A stretch of DNA of 64,000 nucleotides, taken from UBA1715 sp036752345 (GTDB lineage Bacteria; Bacteroidota; Bacteroidia; Bacteroidales; UBA1715). A program made the translations under genes and the position numbers. The stretch is taken from the NCBI GenBank assembly GCA_036752345.1, contig DAIOSV010000001.1, positions 102,325 to 166,324 of the forward strand, written 5' to 3'. Below, in pieces: positions 16,873 through 25,718 of the stretch. Positions within the stretch are counted from its first letter, which is position 1, and every line of letters begins with the position of its first letter. The notes below the pieces were generated by a model, which was not told the origin of the DNA, ran no database searches, and was given only the letters and a program-made list of their open reading frames with translations.

Positions 16873-17955
16873 ATGCAAGCAGAAATACTCTCAATATTGA
16901 AGAATTCTTTGTCAATCACGTTTTTCGTGTTGGCAATGATGTTGGTAATTGAATATATCAACGTAAAGACGGAAGGTACATTTTGTAAACGTATTCAACA
17001 ACGTGGCTGGAAACAAATAATTATTGGTGTCTTATTTGGTATTTTACCTGGTTGTCTAGGTACATACACCGTTGTTACCTTGTTTTCTCACAATCTTGTT
17101 ACACTAGGAGCGTTGTTTGCAACATTCGTTTCTACGATAGGCGATGAGGCCTTTTTCTTGTTTTCTCTTGATCCCAAAACCGCATTCCTTATTACAGGTG
17201 TCTTAGTTGTGATAGCAGTAATTGGAGGGGTTATTATTGATTTGGTGTACAAACATCCTATACAAGATTGTTCTGAAGCTCATTTTGAGATACATGAACA
17301 TGAAGATGCACCGCAGGAAGTGCAAAAAACGAGTGTGTTGGAAAATTTGCGTCATCCATCATTTCATCGTGCGTTGTTGCTCTTTGGAATACTATTAATT
17401 TTTGTTCTTTCCTTGTTGGGCGAAATTGGTCATAGTCATGATATTATGCCTGCTTTGGGATTGAATGTAGCTCACGAACACCACGAAGAACATTTGGATT
17501 GGTTTTCAATTACCTATATCGTTATTTCATTTGTAACCGCAATTATTGTGAGTGTTGTGTCAGAACATTTTTTGGAAACACATTTTTGGAATCACGTTAT
17601 CAAAAAACACTTTCTCAAAATTTTTGGTTGGACAACGTGTCTTGTTGCTATTGTTCATGGAATAGATTCGTGGGTAATAGTGCAAGATTTTATGAGCGAA
17701 TATCAGTGGCATATCCTAATAGCTGCGGTGCTTGTTGGCTTAATACCAGAATCAGGGCCACATATTATCTTTATTTCGCTCTATTTGTCGGGCAGTATCC
17801 CTTTCAGTATTTTGTTAGCAAATTCAATAGTTCAAGATGGGCATGGTGGTTTGCCACTATTTGCCGAATCTAAGAAAACATTTGTGTTTTTGAAAGGCGT
17901 AAAAGCTGTGATTGCCCTAATTATAGGATTTATAGGCTTGCAGTTCGGATTCTAA
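16873..17955 (+). CDS. putative ten-helix heavy-metal exporter (ArsP_2/DUF2899 type)
   Basis: The 360-residue membrane protein has about ten hydrophobic segments in two similar halves. Both halves carry a Gly-Pro/Pro-Gly turn (GILPGCLGTYTVVTLFSH and GLIPESGPHIIFISLYLSG) and an acidic helix start (STIGDEAFFLF and NSIVQDGHGGLPLFAES). This is the pattern of the putative 10-TM heavy-metal exporter family, also annotated as a putative manganese transporter or arsenic efflux protein. Two hydrophilic loops are rich in His: HFEIHEHEDAP near residue 140 and GHSHD...HEHHEEH near residues 185-207, which could bind divalent metal. The substrate is not determined. It starts 25 bases after the tRNA terminator. 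Confidence 0.75.
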   Translation: MQAEILSILKNSLSITFFVLAMMLVIEYINVKTEGTFCKRIQQRGWKQIIIGVLFGILPGCLGTYTVVTLFSHNLVTLGALFATFVSTIGDEAFFLFSLDPKTAFLITGVLVVIAVIGGVIIDLVYKHPIQDCSEAHFEIHEHEDAPQEVQKTSVLENLRHPSFHRALLLFGILLIFVLSLLGEIGHSHDIMPALGLNVAHEHHEEHLDWFSITYIVISFVTAIIVSVVSEHFLETHFWNHVIKKHFLKIFGWTTCLVAIVHGIDSWVIVQDFMSEYQWHILIAAVLVGLIPESGPHIIFISLYLSGSIPFSILLANSIVQDGHGGLPLFAESKKTFVFLKGVKAVIALIIGFIGLQFGF

Positions 17956-17966
17956 AGAATGAAACA

Positions 17967-18728
17967 TTAGATTCTCTCAATATTTTGAGCTAAAATCCAA
18001 CCTTCTTTGCCGTTGCCAAGTTGAACCTTGAGCCATCCAAACGCTTCATTTACAATCTTTACTTTGATGCCTCCGTGGATTGTAGCTAAATCTGTGGCAG
18101 TTATAATAGGTTCAGTTTTTATGCTTGTGGTTGGTTCTATTACTATGGCATATTCATGCGAAGTAAGTTCTGCATGGCGTGATTGTGCGCATGATACAGC
18201 TGTTGTTCCCAAAATAAAGCTGCAAATAATAGTGCTGAGAGCAATTCTTCGGTAAGAAAGTCTTTGTGCAAATAAGAAGATGCTGATTGCAACACAAAAT
18301 AAGATTAAAAACATAATGCCAAGAATAGCCCATGTATCAACAGAAAACAAGCGATATAATGATTGAAACACGCGAGGTAAAAATCCCGGTGCTAAATGTT
18401 CGATATTGTCGGGTTGGTTGCTATATGCAAAATTCAAATTATGTTGAATGTCGCTATCGTTTGGGTCAAGCAGAGCAGCTTTTTCGTAGTTAAGGATTGC
18501 TTTGGGTAATTCGCCATTTTTGAAATATGCGTTTCCTAAATTGTAATACAAAAATGCTGATTTTTCGCCATTTCCCAAGATGTTCTCGTATGTGGTAATT
18601 GCTTTCTGGTAATCTTGGTTTTTGTACGCATTTTCTGCTTCCAAAGACACGTTGCTTGTTTCATTAGTTTGTGCAAATATATTGCAATTAGCTAATATAG
18701 AGAGAAGTATGATTAAAATCCGTTTCAT
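17967..18728 (-). CDS. batE: BatE: TPR and SH3-like protein of the aerotolerance operon
   Basis: The 253-residue protein has a signal peptide (MKRILIILLSILANCNIFAQ), then TPR repeats (about residues 25-110: AYKNQDYQKAITTYE, FLYYNLGNAYFKNGELPKAI), then two transmembrane helices, and ends in a bacterial SH3-like domain (TIHGGIKVKIVNEAFGWLKVQLGNGKEGWI). This order matches BatE. I use the ATG at 18728; the in-frame TTG at 18749 overlaps batD. It is the last gene of the operon. The Bat proteins are membrane and periplasmic; the operon was named for oxygen tolerance in Bacteroides, but the biochemical role is not settled. Confidence 0.87.
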   Translation of the reverse strand: MKRILIILLSILANCNIFAQTNETSNVSLEAENAYKNQDYQKAITTYENILGNGEKSAFLYYNLGNAYFKNGELPKAILNYEKAALLDPNDSDIQHNLNFAYSNQPDNIEHLAPGFLPRVFQSLYRLFSVDTWAILGIMFLILFCVAISIFLFAQRLSYRRIALSTIICSFILGTTAVSCAQSRHAELTSHEYAIVIEPTTSIKTEPIITATDLATIHGGIKVKIVNEAFGWLKVQLGNGKEGWILAQNIERI

Positions 18729-18729
18729 G

Positions 18730-20556
18730 TTATTTATTCTTTTGTTCAAAGTTTTGAATTACTTCGGTTGCTTGATCGTAAAGTTTTTGTTTGCCGTTAG
18801 GGTCGGCAGAAGGAGCAAAACGGGCAAATTCGCATTGTTGTAACACTTGAATAAGCGAGTCAATTTTTTGCTCTTCAATTTGTTTTGCAATGAGTGTTGC
18901 CTTGATTTTGTCGGTGGTTAAATTCACTTGGTCTATAGAAAACTTGTCGGCAACGTAGCCCCAAAGTGCTTTTGCTATTTCGTCATAGAAAAGAGTGTCT
19001 TGATTAGAGTCAAGATAGGTTTTTGCGGTTTTGAGTCGTTTTTGTGATTCTTTGTTGGCACGTTTGTTTTTCATGCGCGAAATGTCGCTATTGAGTTCTA
19101 TTTGTTTGCGTTTGAAGAAAATAAGGAATATCGTTGCCAACGCAATCAAAATGTTCAAAATCCAATATGCGGTAGATTTAAAGAAGAAATCTTTTGGTTT
19201 TGAGATGGCAAGGTCGCCGGTTTTTATGAATTGAATATCGTTGCTAAATGATACATCTTCTTTGGTTGGAGTGGTGTAGTTTGAAACCACAGAGCCAGAG
19301 CTTGTGCCTTTGGTTACGGTAATCGGAATTTCGTCGGTGCTGATGGTTTTGTAAGATTTTGTGGCTACATTGAAATATTGCATTACCACAGAAGGAATTT
19401 TGAAATCACCTTCACGGCGTGGCATTATTACGTATTCAAATGTTTTTGAACCTTGATCACCCGTAGACGTTGTGCTATAGTTTTCAGTGATTTTAGGGTC
19501 GTACACTTCAAAATCTTTGGGAAATTCTATGTTCGGCTTGGTGAGCAATGAGAAATTTCCTTCGCCTTTTATCGTAATTTTTAGTGAAAATGCTTCGTTG
19601 GCGGGTATGGTACTGACATTAGATTTTGCAGAAATTGAAAAATCACCAACGGCACCCGTAAAATCGTTTGTTTTTCCTGCTGGGAATGGTTTTATAGTAA
19701 TGGTAACCGGTTTACTCTCAATTTGACGTCGTTCAATTTTCCGTTGTGAAAATCCCCAAAAACCGGCAGAAGTATATCCGGCAACAACGTCGCAGTTTAC
19801 TTTGAAAGGTGAAATAGTAAGTTTTCCATCTTTTTGAGGGTAGAGTACCACTCGTTGGAAAAGAATAGAGTAGTAATGTTGTCCGTCAATCGTTTCATCT
19901 TTATATTCAAGTTGTTGCGGTTGCTCAAGTACTCGTTTGTAGAAACCGTTAAAATCTGGGTAACTATTGTCGTTTATGCCCGTGATATCTTTTTGTGTAT
20001 ATAATTTTATGGTAGCCAAAATTGGTTCGCCAATGTATGCGGTGGTTTTATTTACAAAAATTCGAGCAAACATCTCGCCACTAGCTGAAGTTGCTTTTTG
20101 CTCTTGTGTATTCTGACTTTGCTGATAGTTTTGATACGATTGCTGTTGATTCTGTTGGGAACTTGCCGTAGTTCTGTCTACAACTTCAATTGTCATTGAT
20201 TTACTGCGATAGGTTTTTCCATCAATTTTTACGCTCGCAATAGGAACGGGAAACGTACCTTTTTGTGTTGCACGGAATTGACGCGTTTCCGTGTATGTCT
20301 GCGATTGCGACATTTTTCCATTAATAATGCTAATGCTACTGCTTGTTCCTGTTTGTGGACGTCCCGATGCCTCAATTTCTTTGCACGTCTCTACGCTGAA
20401 CATATTTCCCGGATCGGTATTGATAGAGTAGCGAACATTGAAAATACCGCCTTCTTCTACAACTCTTGGTGCGCTTACCGAGATGGCGATATCTTGCGCC
20501 TGAACTTGCAAAATTGCTGCTATACTAAGTACTATGAGAGAAATGAAATGTTTCAT
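18730..20556 (-). CDS. batD: BatD: oxygen-tolerance protein
   Basis: The 608-residue protein has a signal peptide ending near VQAQ, then several beta-sandwich domains. The first includes SAPRVVEEGGIFNVRYSINTD and the second AYIGEPILATIKLYTQ. One transmembrane helix follows near residue 460 (YWILNILIALATIFLIFF), then a charged cytosolic helical domain. This is the BatD (PF13584) architecture. A Gln-rich stretch (SSQQNQQQSYQNYQQSQNTQEQ, residues about 130-152) links the first two domains. The start codon lies 4 bases past the stop of the preceding Gln-rich gene. Confidence 0.92.
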   Translation of the reverse strand: MKHFISLIVLSIAAILQVQAQDIAISVSAPRVVEEGGIFNVRYSINTDPGNMFSVETCKEIEASGRPQTGTSSSISIINGKMSQSQTYTETRQFRATQKGTFPVPIASVKIDGKTYRSKSMTIEVVDRTTASSQQNQQQSYQNYQQSQNTQEQKATSASGEMFARIFVNKTTAYIGEPILATIKLYTQKDITGINDNSYPDFNGFYKRVLEQPQQLEYKDETIDGQHYYSILFQRVVLYPQKDGKLTISPFKVNCDVVAGYTSAGFWGFSQRKIERRQIESKPVTITIKPFPAGKTNDFTGAVGDFSISAKSNVSTIPANEAFSLKITIKGEGNFSLLTKPNIEFPKDFEVYDPKITENYSTTSTGDQGSKTFEYVIMPRREGDFKIPSVVMQYFNVATKSYKTISTDEIPITVTKGTSSGSVVSNYTTPTKEDVSFSNDIQFIKTGDLAISKPKDFFFKSTAYWILNILIALATIFLIFFKRKQIELNSDISRMKNKRANKESQKRLKTAKTYLDSNQDTLFYDEIAKALWGYVADKFSIDQVNLTTDKIKATLIAKQIEEQKIDSLIQVLQQCEFARFAPSADPNGKQKLYDQATEVIQNFEQKNK

Positions 20557-20560
20557 GAGA

Positions 20561-21148
20561 TTACCAATTTTTTTCTATTCTGTTTTGGTTTTGTCGGTTT
20601 TGCTGTTGTATCTTGAGTCGTTGTTGAATGGCTTTATCGTCATTGTCTATTGCATCAAGTAACATTTCGGCTTGTATTTCCGAAATTTGTCCTTTTTTGT
20701 CTTTTGGTTGATTTGAGCCATCTTTATTTTGTTTATCATCTTTCCCTTCATTTTGAGCACTCTGTTGTTGCTGCTGCTGATTTTGCTGGTTTTGTTGTTT
20801 GTTATTCTGACCATTTTGTTGTTGTTCTTGCTTTTGGTTTTGTCCTGATTGATTTTGTTGTTGCTTTTGGTCGCCGTTTCCTTGGTTTTTATCCTTTTGT
20901 TGATTTTGCTGATTCTTATCGTTTTTGTTGTTCTTGTCGTTTTTCTCAATCAATCGTTTGAGTTGTGCGAGCGAAGAATCAGATTCGAATAATTCACAGC
21001 CGCGAGAAACGGTGTATAATGCTGCTTCCTCTTGTTTTTCTGCATAGAGTTTGGAAGAGACATTAAAATATTCTTGTGCGGTTTTTTGTCCGAAAGAAGG
21101 GAGGCAAAAACCGATACAGAGCAGTACTATGGAAAATATCTGTTTCAT
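20561..21148 (-). CDS. BatC-like protein with Gln/Asn-rich low-complexity region
   Basis: The 195-residue product has its own signal peptide (MKQIFSIVLLCIGFCLPSFG), a short TPR-like helix pair (AQEYFNVSSKLYAEKQEEAALYTVSRGCELF), then about 90 residues of almost only Gln, Asn, Lys, Asp and Gly, and a C-terminal helix (EIQAEMLLDAIDNDDKAIQQRLK) of the kind found at the end of BatC proteins. It overlaps the next TPR gene by one base. The two together carry the features usually found in one BatC. Because each has a signal peptide, this is not a simple frameshift. The low-complexity part is probably disordered in the periplasm. Confidence 0.7.
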   Translation of the reverse strand: MKQIFSIVLLCIGFCLPSFGQKTAQEYFNVSSKLYAEKQEEAALYTVSRGCELFESDSSLAQLKRLIEKNDKNNKNDKNQQNQQKDKNQGNGDQKQQQNQSGQNQKQEQQQNGQNNKQQNQQNQQQQQQSAQNEGKDDKQNKDGSNQPKDKKGQISEIQAEMLLDAIDNDDKAIQQRLKIQQQNRQNQNRIEKNW

Positions 21149-21816
21149 TATTTGTTGTCTTCTATAATTTTCAAAATACCGGAAAGTTTTTGCATATATT
21201 CGTTATAGAGCGCCACCGTTTTATCTTTTGCAGCAGCTTCTTGCATGGTTGTTAGCGCTTCTTGGAACTTGTATTGGTCAACGAGTGCCAAAGACTTTTT
21301 GTAGCACTCTTCGGCAAATTTTGACGGTTTAGGTTGGTCTTTCTTGTCTTGATTGTCTTTCTTGGTATCTTCTTTTTCTTCTTGTTTTAATTTTGCTTGT
21401 GCGTACGCTAAATTGTAGCGTGTATCTTCATCTTTTGAGTTCAGTAGGAGAGCTTGTTTGTACCAGTTTACAGCATCCTTGTACTTTTTCTCTCGACACG
21501 CAATATTTCCAAAATTGTGGAATATGGCAGCTTTTTGTGCTTTATCTGTTGTGAGTGCTAAGGCTTTTTTATAGGCTTCAATAGAGAGTATGTTTTTGTT
21601 CAGTTCGTAAAGTGCGTTTCCAAAATTGTACCACGCATCAAACGAGACTGTGTCGAGCATACATGCATGTTTGTATTGTGCCGCAGCTTTTTGAAATTCT
21701 TTTTTAGTATAGAATTCGTTTCCTTTTTCTATGGTTGGGCGTGCGTCATTTTGTGCGTAGCCTGCTAAGCCACACAAACAACAATATCCGATAACTATAG
21801 AGTGTAATAGTTTCAT
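21148..21816 (-). CDS. batC: BatC: TPR protein of the aerotolerance operon
   Basis: The 222-residue periplasmic protein starts with a signal peptide (MKLLHSIVIGYCCLCGLAGYAQ) followed by at least three TPR units: GNEFYTKKEFQKAAAQYKHA, AWYNFGNALYELNKNILSIEAYKKA and NIACREKKYKDAVNWYKQALLL. A Lys/Asp/Glu-rich linker comes next, then a further helical segment (AEECYKKSLALVDQYKFQEALTTMQEAA). It fits BatC by place and domain but lacks the Gln-rich tail, which is in the next gene. It overlaps batB by 4 bases. Confidence 0.8.
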   Translation of the reverse strand: MKLLHSIVIGYCCLCGLAGYAQNDARPTIEKGNEFYTKKEFQKAAAQYKHACMLDTVSFDAWYNFGNALYELNKNILSIEAYKKALALTTDKAQKAAIFHNFGNIACREKKYKDAVNWYKQALLLNSKDEDTRYNLAYAQAKLKQEEKEDTKKDNQDKKDQPKPSKFAEECYKKSLALVDQYKFQEALTTMQEAAAKDKTVALYNEYMQKLSGILKIIEDNK

Positions 21817-22859
21817 TTCTTTTTTCCTAATGAAATTGTATAAATATCAATATTCTTTAGCCATTTGTTTTTTCGTTCAAGAATGAAAAAGTCTATACAG
21901 AGACAAATAATTCCTAAAGCCAAGAACAACTGAAAACGTTCATTATATACGTTGAAGTTCATTGATTCAAACTCCGATTTTTCCATGTTGTCCAACGCAT
22001 TGAGTATAGGACCAAAATCTTCACGCGAGTAGACGCCACCGCCGGCTTCGGCAATTTCCTGCAACATTTGTTCGTTGAGTTTTGTGGTAACAGGCTGTCC
22101 GCTTCTGTCCATCATGAAATTTGACTGCCCGTAGGTATTTCTCATAGGAATAGGAACGCCTGATGTAGTTCCCATACCAACCGTATTCACGATTATGCCT
22201 TTTTCTTTCGCTAATTTTGCTTCGCCAATCGCATCGTCTTCATGATTTTCACCATCGCTAATGATGATGATGGTTTTGGCAACTTTATCATTTCCCGAAA
22301 ACGAACGAACACATTTCGAAATAGCCGCGCCAATTGCAGTTCCTTGCTTGCTTACGCTGTTGGTGTTGATTGTCTGCAAAAACAATTTAGATGCGCTAAC
22401 ATCCGTTGTCATGGGGAGTTGAATATACGCATCGCCGGCAAATGTGATGATGCTTATTTTGTTTTGCTCCAAACGATTGATAATTCGTTGAATTGAAAAT
22501 TTTGCTTTTTCTATACGATTTGGTTTGATGTCTTCGGCCAACATACTATTGGAAACATCAAGTGCAATGGCTATTTCAACGCCTTTTTTCTTTGCGTTTT
22601 GCGTCTTTACTCCATATTGTGGCTGTGCCCATGCAATGATAAAAAATACCATAGCGCACATCCAAAGTATGAATTTGAGATTCTTTCGGAATGGCGAATA
22701 ATCGGGGAGAAGAATTGGTAATAAATTACGGTCGGCCAACTGCTTGAGTTTGCGTGCAGTGATGAATTTGTAAAGAACAAAAATGGCAATGCAAATTCCT
22801 ACACCGATAAGGGCGTATAAATGGTCCGGATATGCAAATCTGAAATTATTTTCGTTCAT
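21813..22859 (-). CDS. batB: BatB: membrane-anchored von Willebrand A protein
   Basis: The 348-residue protein has two N-terminal transmembrane helices, a VWA domain and a C-terminal transmembrane helix (FLALGIICLCIDFFIL). The MIDAS metal site is complete: ALDVSNSM with Asp101, Ser103 and Ser105, the Thr in GTAIGAAI, and the Asp in ISDGENHEDD. The VWA domain should face the periplasm and bind a protein partner through a metal ion. It lies 2 bases after batA, and the two are paralogues. Confidence 0.93.
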   Translation of the reverse strand: MNENNFRFAYPDHLYALIGVGICIAIFVLYKFITARKLKQLADRNLLPILLPDYSPFRKNLKFILWMCAMVFFIIAWAQPQYGVKTQNAKKKGVEIAIALDVSNSMLAEDIKPNRIEKAKFSIQRIINRLEQNKISIITFAGDAYIQLPMTTDVSASKLFLQTINTNSVSKQGTAIGAAISKCVRSFSGNDKVAKTIIIISDGENHEDDAIGEAKLAKEKGIIVNTVGMGTTSGVPIPMRNTYGQSNFMMDRSGQPVTTKLNEQMLQEIAEAGGGVYSREDFGPILNALDNMEKSEFESMNFNVYNERFQLFLALGIICLCIDFFILERKNKWLKNIDIYTISLGKKK

Positions 22860-22861
22860 CG

Positions 22862-23863
22862 TTATGGAAATCTTTTACAAATTGTTTGTGATAGTAAGAA
22901 CTCAATGCCAAAGAGCAATAAAGCCAGCAGAACGAATGGTGCGAATTCCTCTTTTTTCTGTGTGAATTTATACTCTTCGATTTTTGTCTTTTCTAGCGAA
23001 TCTATTGTCTTATAGATATTTGCAAGCTCATTTTTGCTTGTTGCTCTAAAATACAAACCATCGGTCATTTTTGCAATTTTCACCAATGCCGATTCGTCAA
23101 AACTGTTTTGAACCATCTGCGTTCCGTAAGGTGTTGGATAGGGAACGTCACCATTTCTGCCTACGCCAATCGTATATACGCGAATGCCATATTTTGCGGC
23201 TAATTCAGCAGCGGTTGTCGGTTCTATATCTCCGCTGTTATTGTCGCCATCGGTCAATAGAACAATCACTTTGCTTATGGCTTTGCTGTCGCGCAAACGA
23301 TTCACGGCGAGTGCGAGTCCCATTCCTATAGCGGTTCCGTCGGTAAGCATTCCACATTCCAAATCGTCAAGCATGTTGAGCAAGGTAACGTGGTCCGTAG
23401 TGAGCGGACATTGCGTAAAGCATTCCGATGCAAACACAACCAATCCCATGCGGTCGTACGGGCGATTGTTTATGAAATTTGCCGCAACGTCTTTTGCCGC
23501 TTCTAATCGGTTTGGTTTCAAATCCATGGCCAACATACTGGTTGAAACGTCCATAGACATTACTATATCAACGCCGTAGGTGGTTGAATCGGAGTAGGTA
23601 TCAATAGAAACCGGACGGCAGAGGGCTATAATAATGAATGCCAACGCAATCAGTTTGAGGACAAATGGCAGATGAATGAGATATTCCATTTTTGAATGTG
23701 GAATTTGCTCAAAGTCCTGCATTGAAGCCGTTTTTATGTGAACAAAAAGATTGGTGTGCTTCCAAATATACCAAGCAATAATGGGTATAAAAAGAAGAAA
23801 CAACCAGAAATATTCCGGATTCTCGTAGCTGAAATATTGTATGTTAAACAATGCTTCTTTCAT
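22862..23863 (-). CDS. batA: BatA: membrane-anchored von Willebrand A protein
   Basis: The 333-residue protein has the same plan as BatB: two helices near the N-terminus (FWLFLLFIPIIAWYIW and LIALAFIIIALCRP), a VWA domain with an intact MIDAS (SMDVSTSM, Asp105, Ser107, Ser109; GTAIGMGL; LTDGDNNSGD) and a C-terminal membrane helix. It overlaps the preceding gene by 4 bases (ATGA). BatA and BatB probably form a membrane complex with the other Bat proteins and the MoxR ATPase; this follows from conserved gene order, not from this sequence alone. Confidence 0.93.
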   Translation of the reverse strand: MKEALFNIQYFSYENPEYFWLFLLFIPIIAWYIWKHTNLFVHIKTASMQDFEQIPHSKMEYLIHLPFVLKLIALAFIIIALCRPVSIDTYSDSTTYGVDIVMSMDVSTSMLAMDLKPNRLEAAKDVAANFINNRPYDRMGLVVFASECFTQCPLTTDHVTLLNMLDDLECGMLTDGTAIGMGLALAVNRLRDSKAISKVIVLLTDGDNNSGDIEPTTAAELAAKYGIRVYTIGVGRNGDVPYPTPYGTQMVQNSFDESALVKIAKMTDGLYFRATSKNELANIYKTIDSLEKTKIEEYKFTQKKEEFAPFVLLALLLFGIEFLLSQTICKRFP

Positions 23864-24819
23864 TTTTGTTCTGTTGTGTCCGTTTCTATTTGTTGTATTA
23901 AATGTTTTGTTTCGTTGATACAGAATAAGGCAAGTCCATAGTGCAAATTGCCTGTTTCTATTGTCGGTTTGTGTTTTGCAAACTTCACGAAATCAGCTTC
24001 TTGCAATATTATTTTTAGATTCTGTATCGCAGAAAATGGCAATTTACCGGTTGTAATAACCTCGTTGATGAGTTCGTCAGAGGTTTTCTCAAAGGTATCA
24101 ATACCAAGCACGTCACCAAAATATTCGCGAAGAATGTCGGTAAGTTCGGTGTAGAATGACTTGAATTCCTCTTTCTCACAGAGATTCATTGATTTTAGTG
24201 TTTCCAAATCGCGAAGTGCTTTTATATCGGCTTTCTCTTTGTGTTTTGCTTTTGCCCCGGATTTTTTCGGTTTTCTATGTTTTTTGTAATACCAAATACC
24301 AAACACTATGGCAGCAATAAGGAGGATAATTCCGAGTATTGTGAGTATCAATGGAAGATGATCTTTCCAAGTGTATTGTGGCTGGCGAATTGGTTTTATT
24401 GGTTTAATAGTATCGGTAGAGTCAAGCGCAACGGTTTGAACCAATAGTTTCAATGGTTTTGACCAAAGCGAATCATTTTGGTATACAAACGGACCAATTT
24501 TAAACGAATATTCTCCTGCATCAAAACAAGTTATAGGAATTGTGGCAGAGACTTTTCGAGAACCGTTCTTGTTCGCTTTTACGGTATCAAATGTATATGT
24601 ATCGGTTATAAGAATGTTGTGTGAAACCTCTTTGACAAGTTCAGGTAAAACAATTGTTTGTTTTTCGGGATATTCAACGGAAATAACAATGTGTTGTTGT
24701 TCACCAATGCGCATTGTGTCAGTCTCTAGCGAGGCTTCAATAACCGGCTGTTCGTTCGCAAACGCAAGTGTTGCAGAACAAAGGAAAGCAATACAGAGTA
24801 TGTATAGATTCTTTATCAT
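23860..24819 (-). CDS. Bat-operon membrane protein of unknown function (BatD-like N-terminus)
   Basis: The 319-residue protein has a signal peptide (MIKNLYILCIAFLCSATLAFA), a beta-sandwich domain (about residues 25-135, with IGEQQHIVISVEYP and AGEYSFKIGPFVY), one transmembrane helix (LPLILTILGIILLIAAIVFGIWYY), a Lys-rich stretch and a cytosolic helical domain. Proteins of this kind sit between the DUF58 gene and batA in most Bacteroidota Bat operons and resemble a short BatD. The function is unknown. I chose the ATG at 24819, which overlaps the DUF58 stop by 4 bases, over a longer in-frame start at 24870 without a signal peptide at its N-terminus. Confidence 0.75.
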   Translation of the reverse strand: MIKNLYILCIAFLCSATLAFANEQPVIEASLETDTMRIGEQQHIVISVEYPEKQTIVLPELVKEVSHNILITDTYTFDTVKANKNGSRKVSATIPITCFDAGEYSFKIGPFVYQNDSLWSKPLKLLVQTVALDSTDTIKPIKPIRQPQYTWKDHLPLILTILGIILLIAAIVFGIWYYKKHRKPKKSGAKAKHKEKADIKALRDLETLKSMNLCEKEEFKSFYTELTDILREYFGDVLGIDTFEKTSDELINEVITTGKLPFSAIQNLKIILQEADFVKFAKHKPTIETGNLHYGLALFCINETKHLIQQIETDTTEQK

Positions 24820-25685
24820 GAGCGTTTTTTGAATAAAGTCATAAGCGGTTTTACAAAATCTTCGTCGCATGGAATTGCAACGTGGTCAACGCCCGATTTT
24901 GTGAAAGCATTGTCAAGTTCTTTCATTCTCGTATTGTAATTGGTAGTAAAGGCTTCGCGTGTTGCTTTACTTCCGGTATCTAGCCATTTTTCTTGATTGG
25001 TTTCGGCATCAGAAATGCGAATTAAGCCAATGTTTGGCAACGAAGCTTCCAATTTGTCATATATGCGAATGGCAACGATGTCGTGTTTATGGTTTGCTAT
25101 AGACAATGCATCTTTCAAATTCTGTTTGTCGTTGAAGTCGGAGAGAAGAAATGCTGTACAGCGGCGTTTAATCATTTTGGTAAAATATTCAAGCGCAGCA
25201 GGAATGTCTGTCCCTTTATTTTCCGGTTCAAATTCAAGTAGTTCGCGAATAATGCGCAGAATGTGTTTTCTTCCTTTTTGAGGGAGAATCAGTTTTTCAA
25301 TTTTATCGGAAAATATGAGCATCCCAATTTTATCATTGTTTTGAATGGCTGAAAACGAAAGCGTTGCCGCTATTTCTGTCACCATTTCGCGTTTGAGACG
25401 AACACGTGAACCAAAATCTTGAGAACCACTCATATCTACAAGCAGCATAACGGTGAGTTCTCGTTCTTCTTCATAAATTTTGACGTATGGTTTGTTCAGT
25501 TTTGCCGTTACGTTCCAATCTATGTTTCGAATGGCGTCGCCGTACTGATATTCACGAACTTCGCTAAACGCCATACCTTGGCCTTTAAACGAACTATGGT
25601 ATTCTCCGGCAAATATATTGCTTGAGAGTCCTCTCGTTTTTATCTCAATTTTTCGAACCTTCTTTAGTAACTCGCTTGTTTCCAT
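24816..25685 (-). CDS. DUF58 domain protein of the Bat operon
   Basis: The 289-residue cytosolic protein has the DUF58 motif IRNIDWNVTAKLNKPYVKIYEEERELTV followed by a VWA-like fold with LLVDMSGSQDFG (Asp84, Ser86, Ser88). DUF58 genes follow moxR in nearly all MoxR/Bat gene clusters, and the protein is thought to work with the MoxR ATPase. No membrane helix is seen, unlike longer DUF58 proteins. It starts 33 bases after moxR and overlaps the next gene by 4 bases. Confidence 0.9.
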   Translation of the reverse strand: METSELLKKVRKIEIKTRGLSSNIFAGEYHSSFKGQGMAFSEVREYQYGDAIRNIDWNVTAKLNKPYVKIYEEERELTVMLLVDMSGSQDFGSRVRLKREMVTEIAATLSFSAIQNNDKIGMLIFSDKIEKLILPQKGRKHILRIIRELLEFEPENKGTDIPAALEYFTKMIKRRCTAFLLSDFNDKQNLKDALSIANHKHDIVAIRIYDKLEASLPNIGLIRISDAETNQEKWLDTGSKATREAFTTNYNTRMKELDNAFTKSGVDHVAIPCDEDFVKPLMTLFKKRS

Positions 25686-25718
25686 TGCGTTATAACAACG
25701 ATTTTGTGCGTCTCCTTA

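Noticed and set aside
20647..20961. Open frames on both strands over the Gln-rich gene
   Set aside because: They arise from the low-complexity codons of the real gene and have biased, hydrophobic or Lys/Asn-only translations.
20561..21816. Single BatC gene split by a sequencing error
   Set aside because: Both products have complete signal peptides, and the second start overlaps the first stop in the way of coupled genes.
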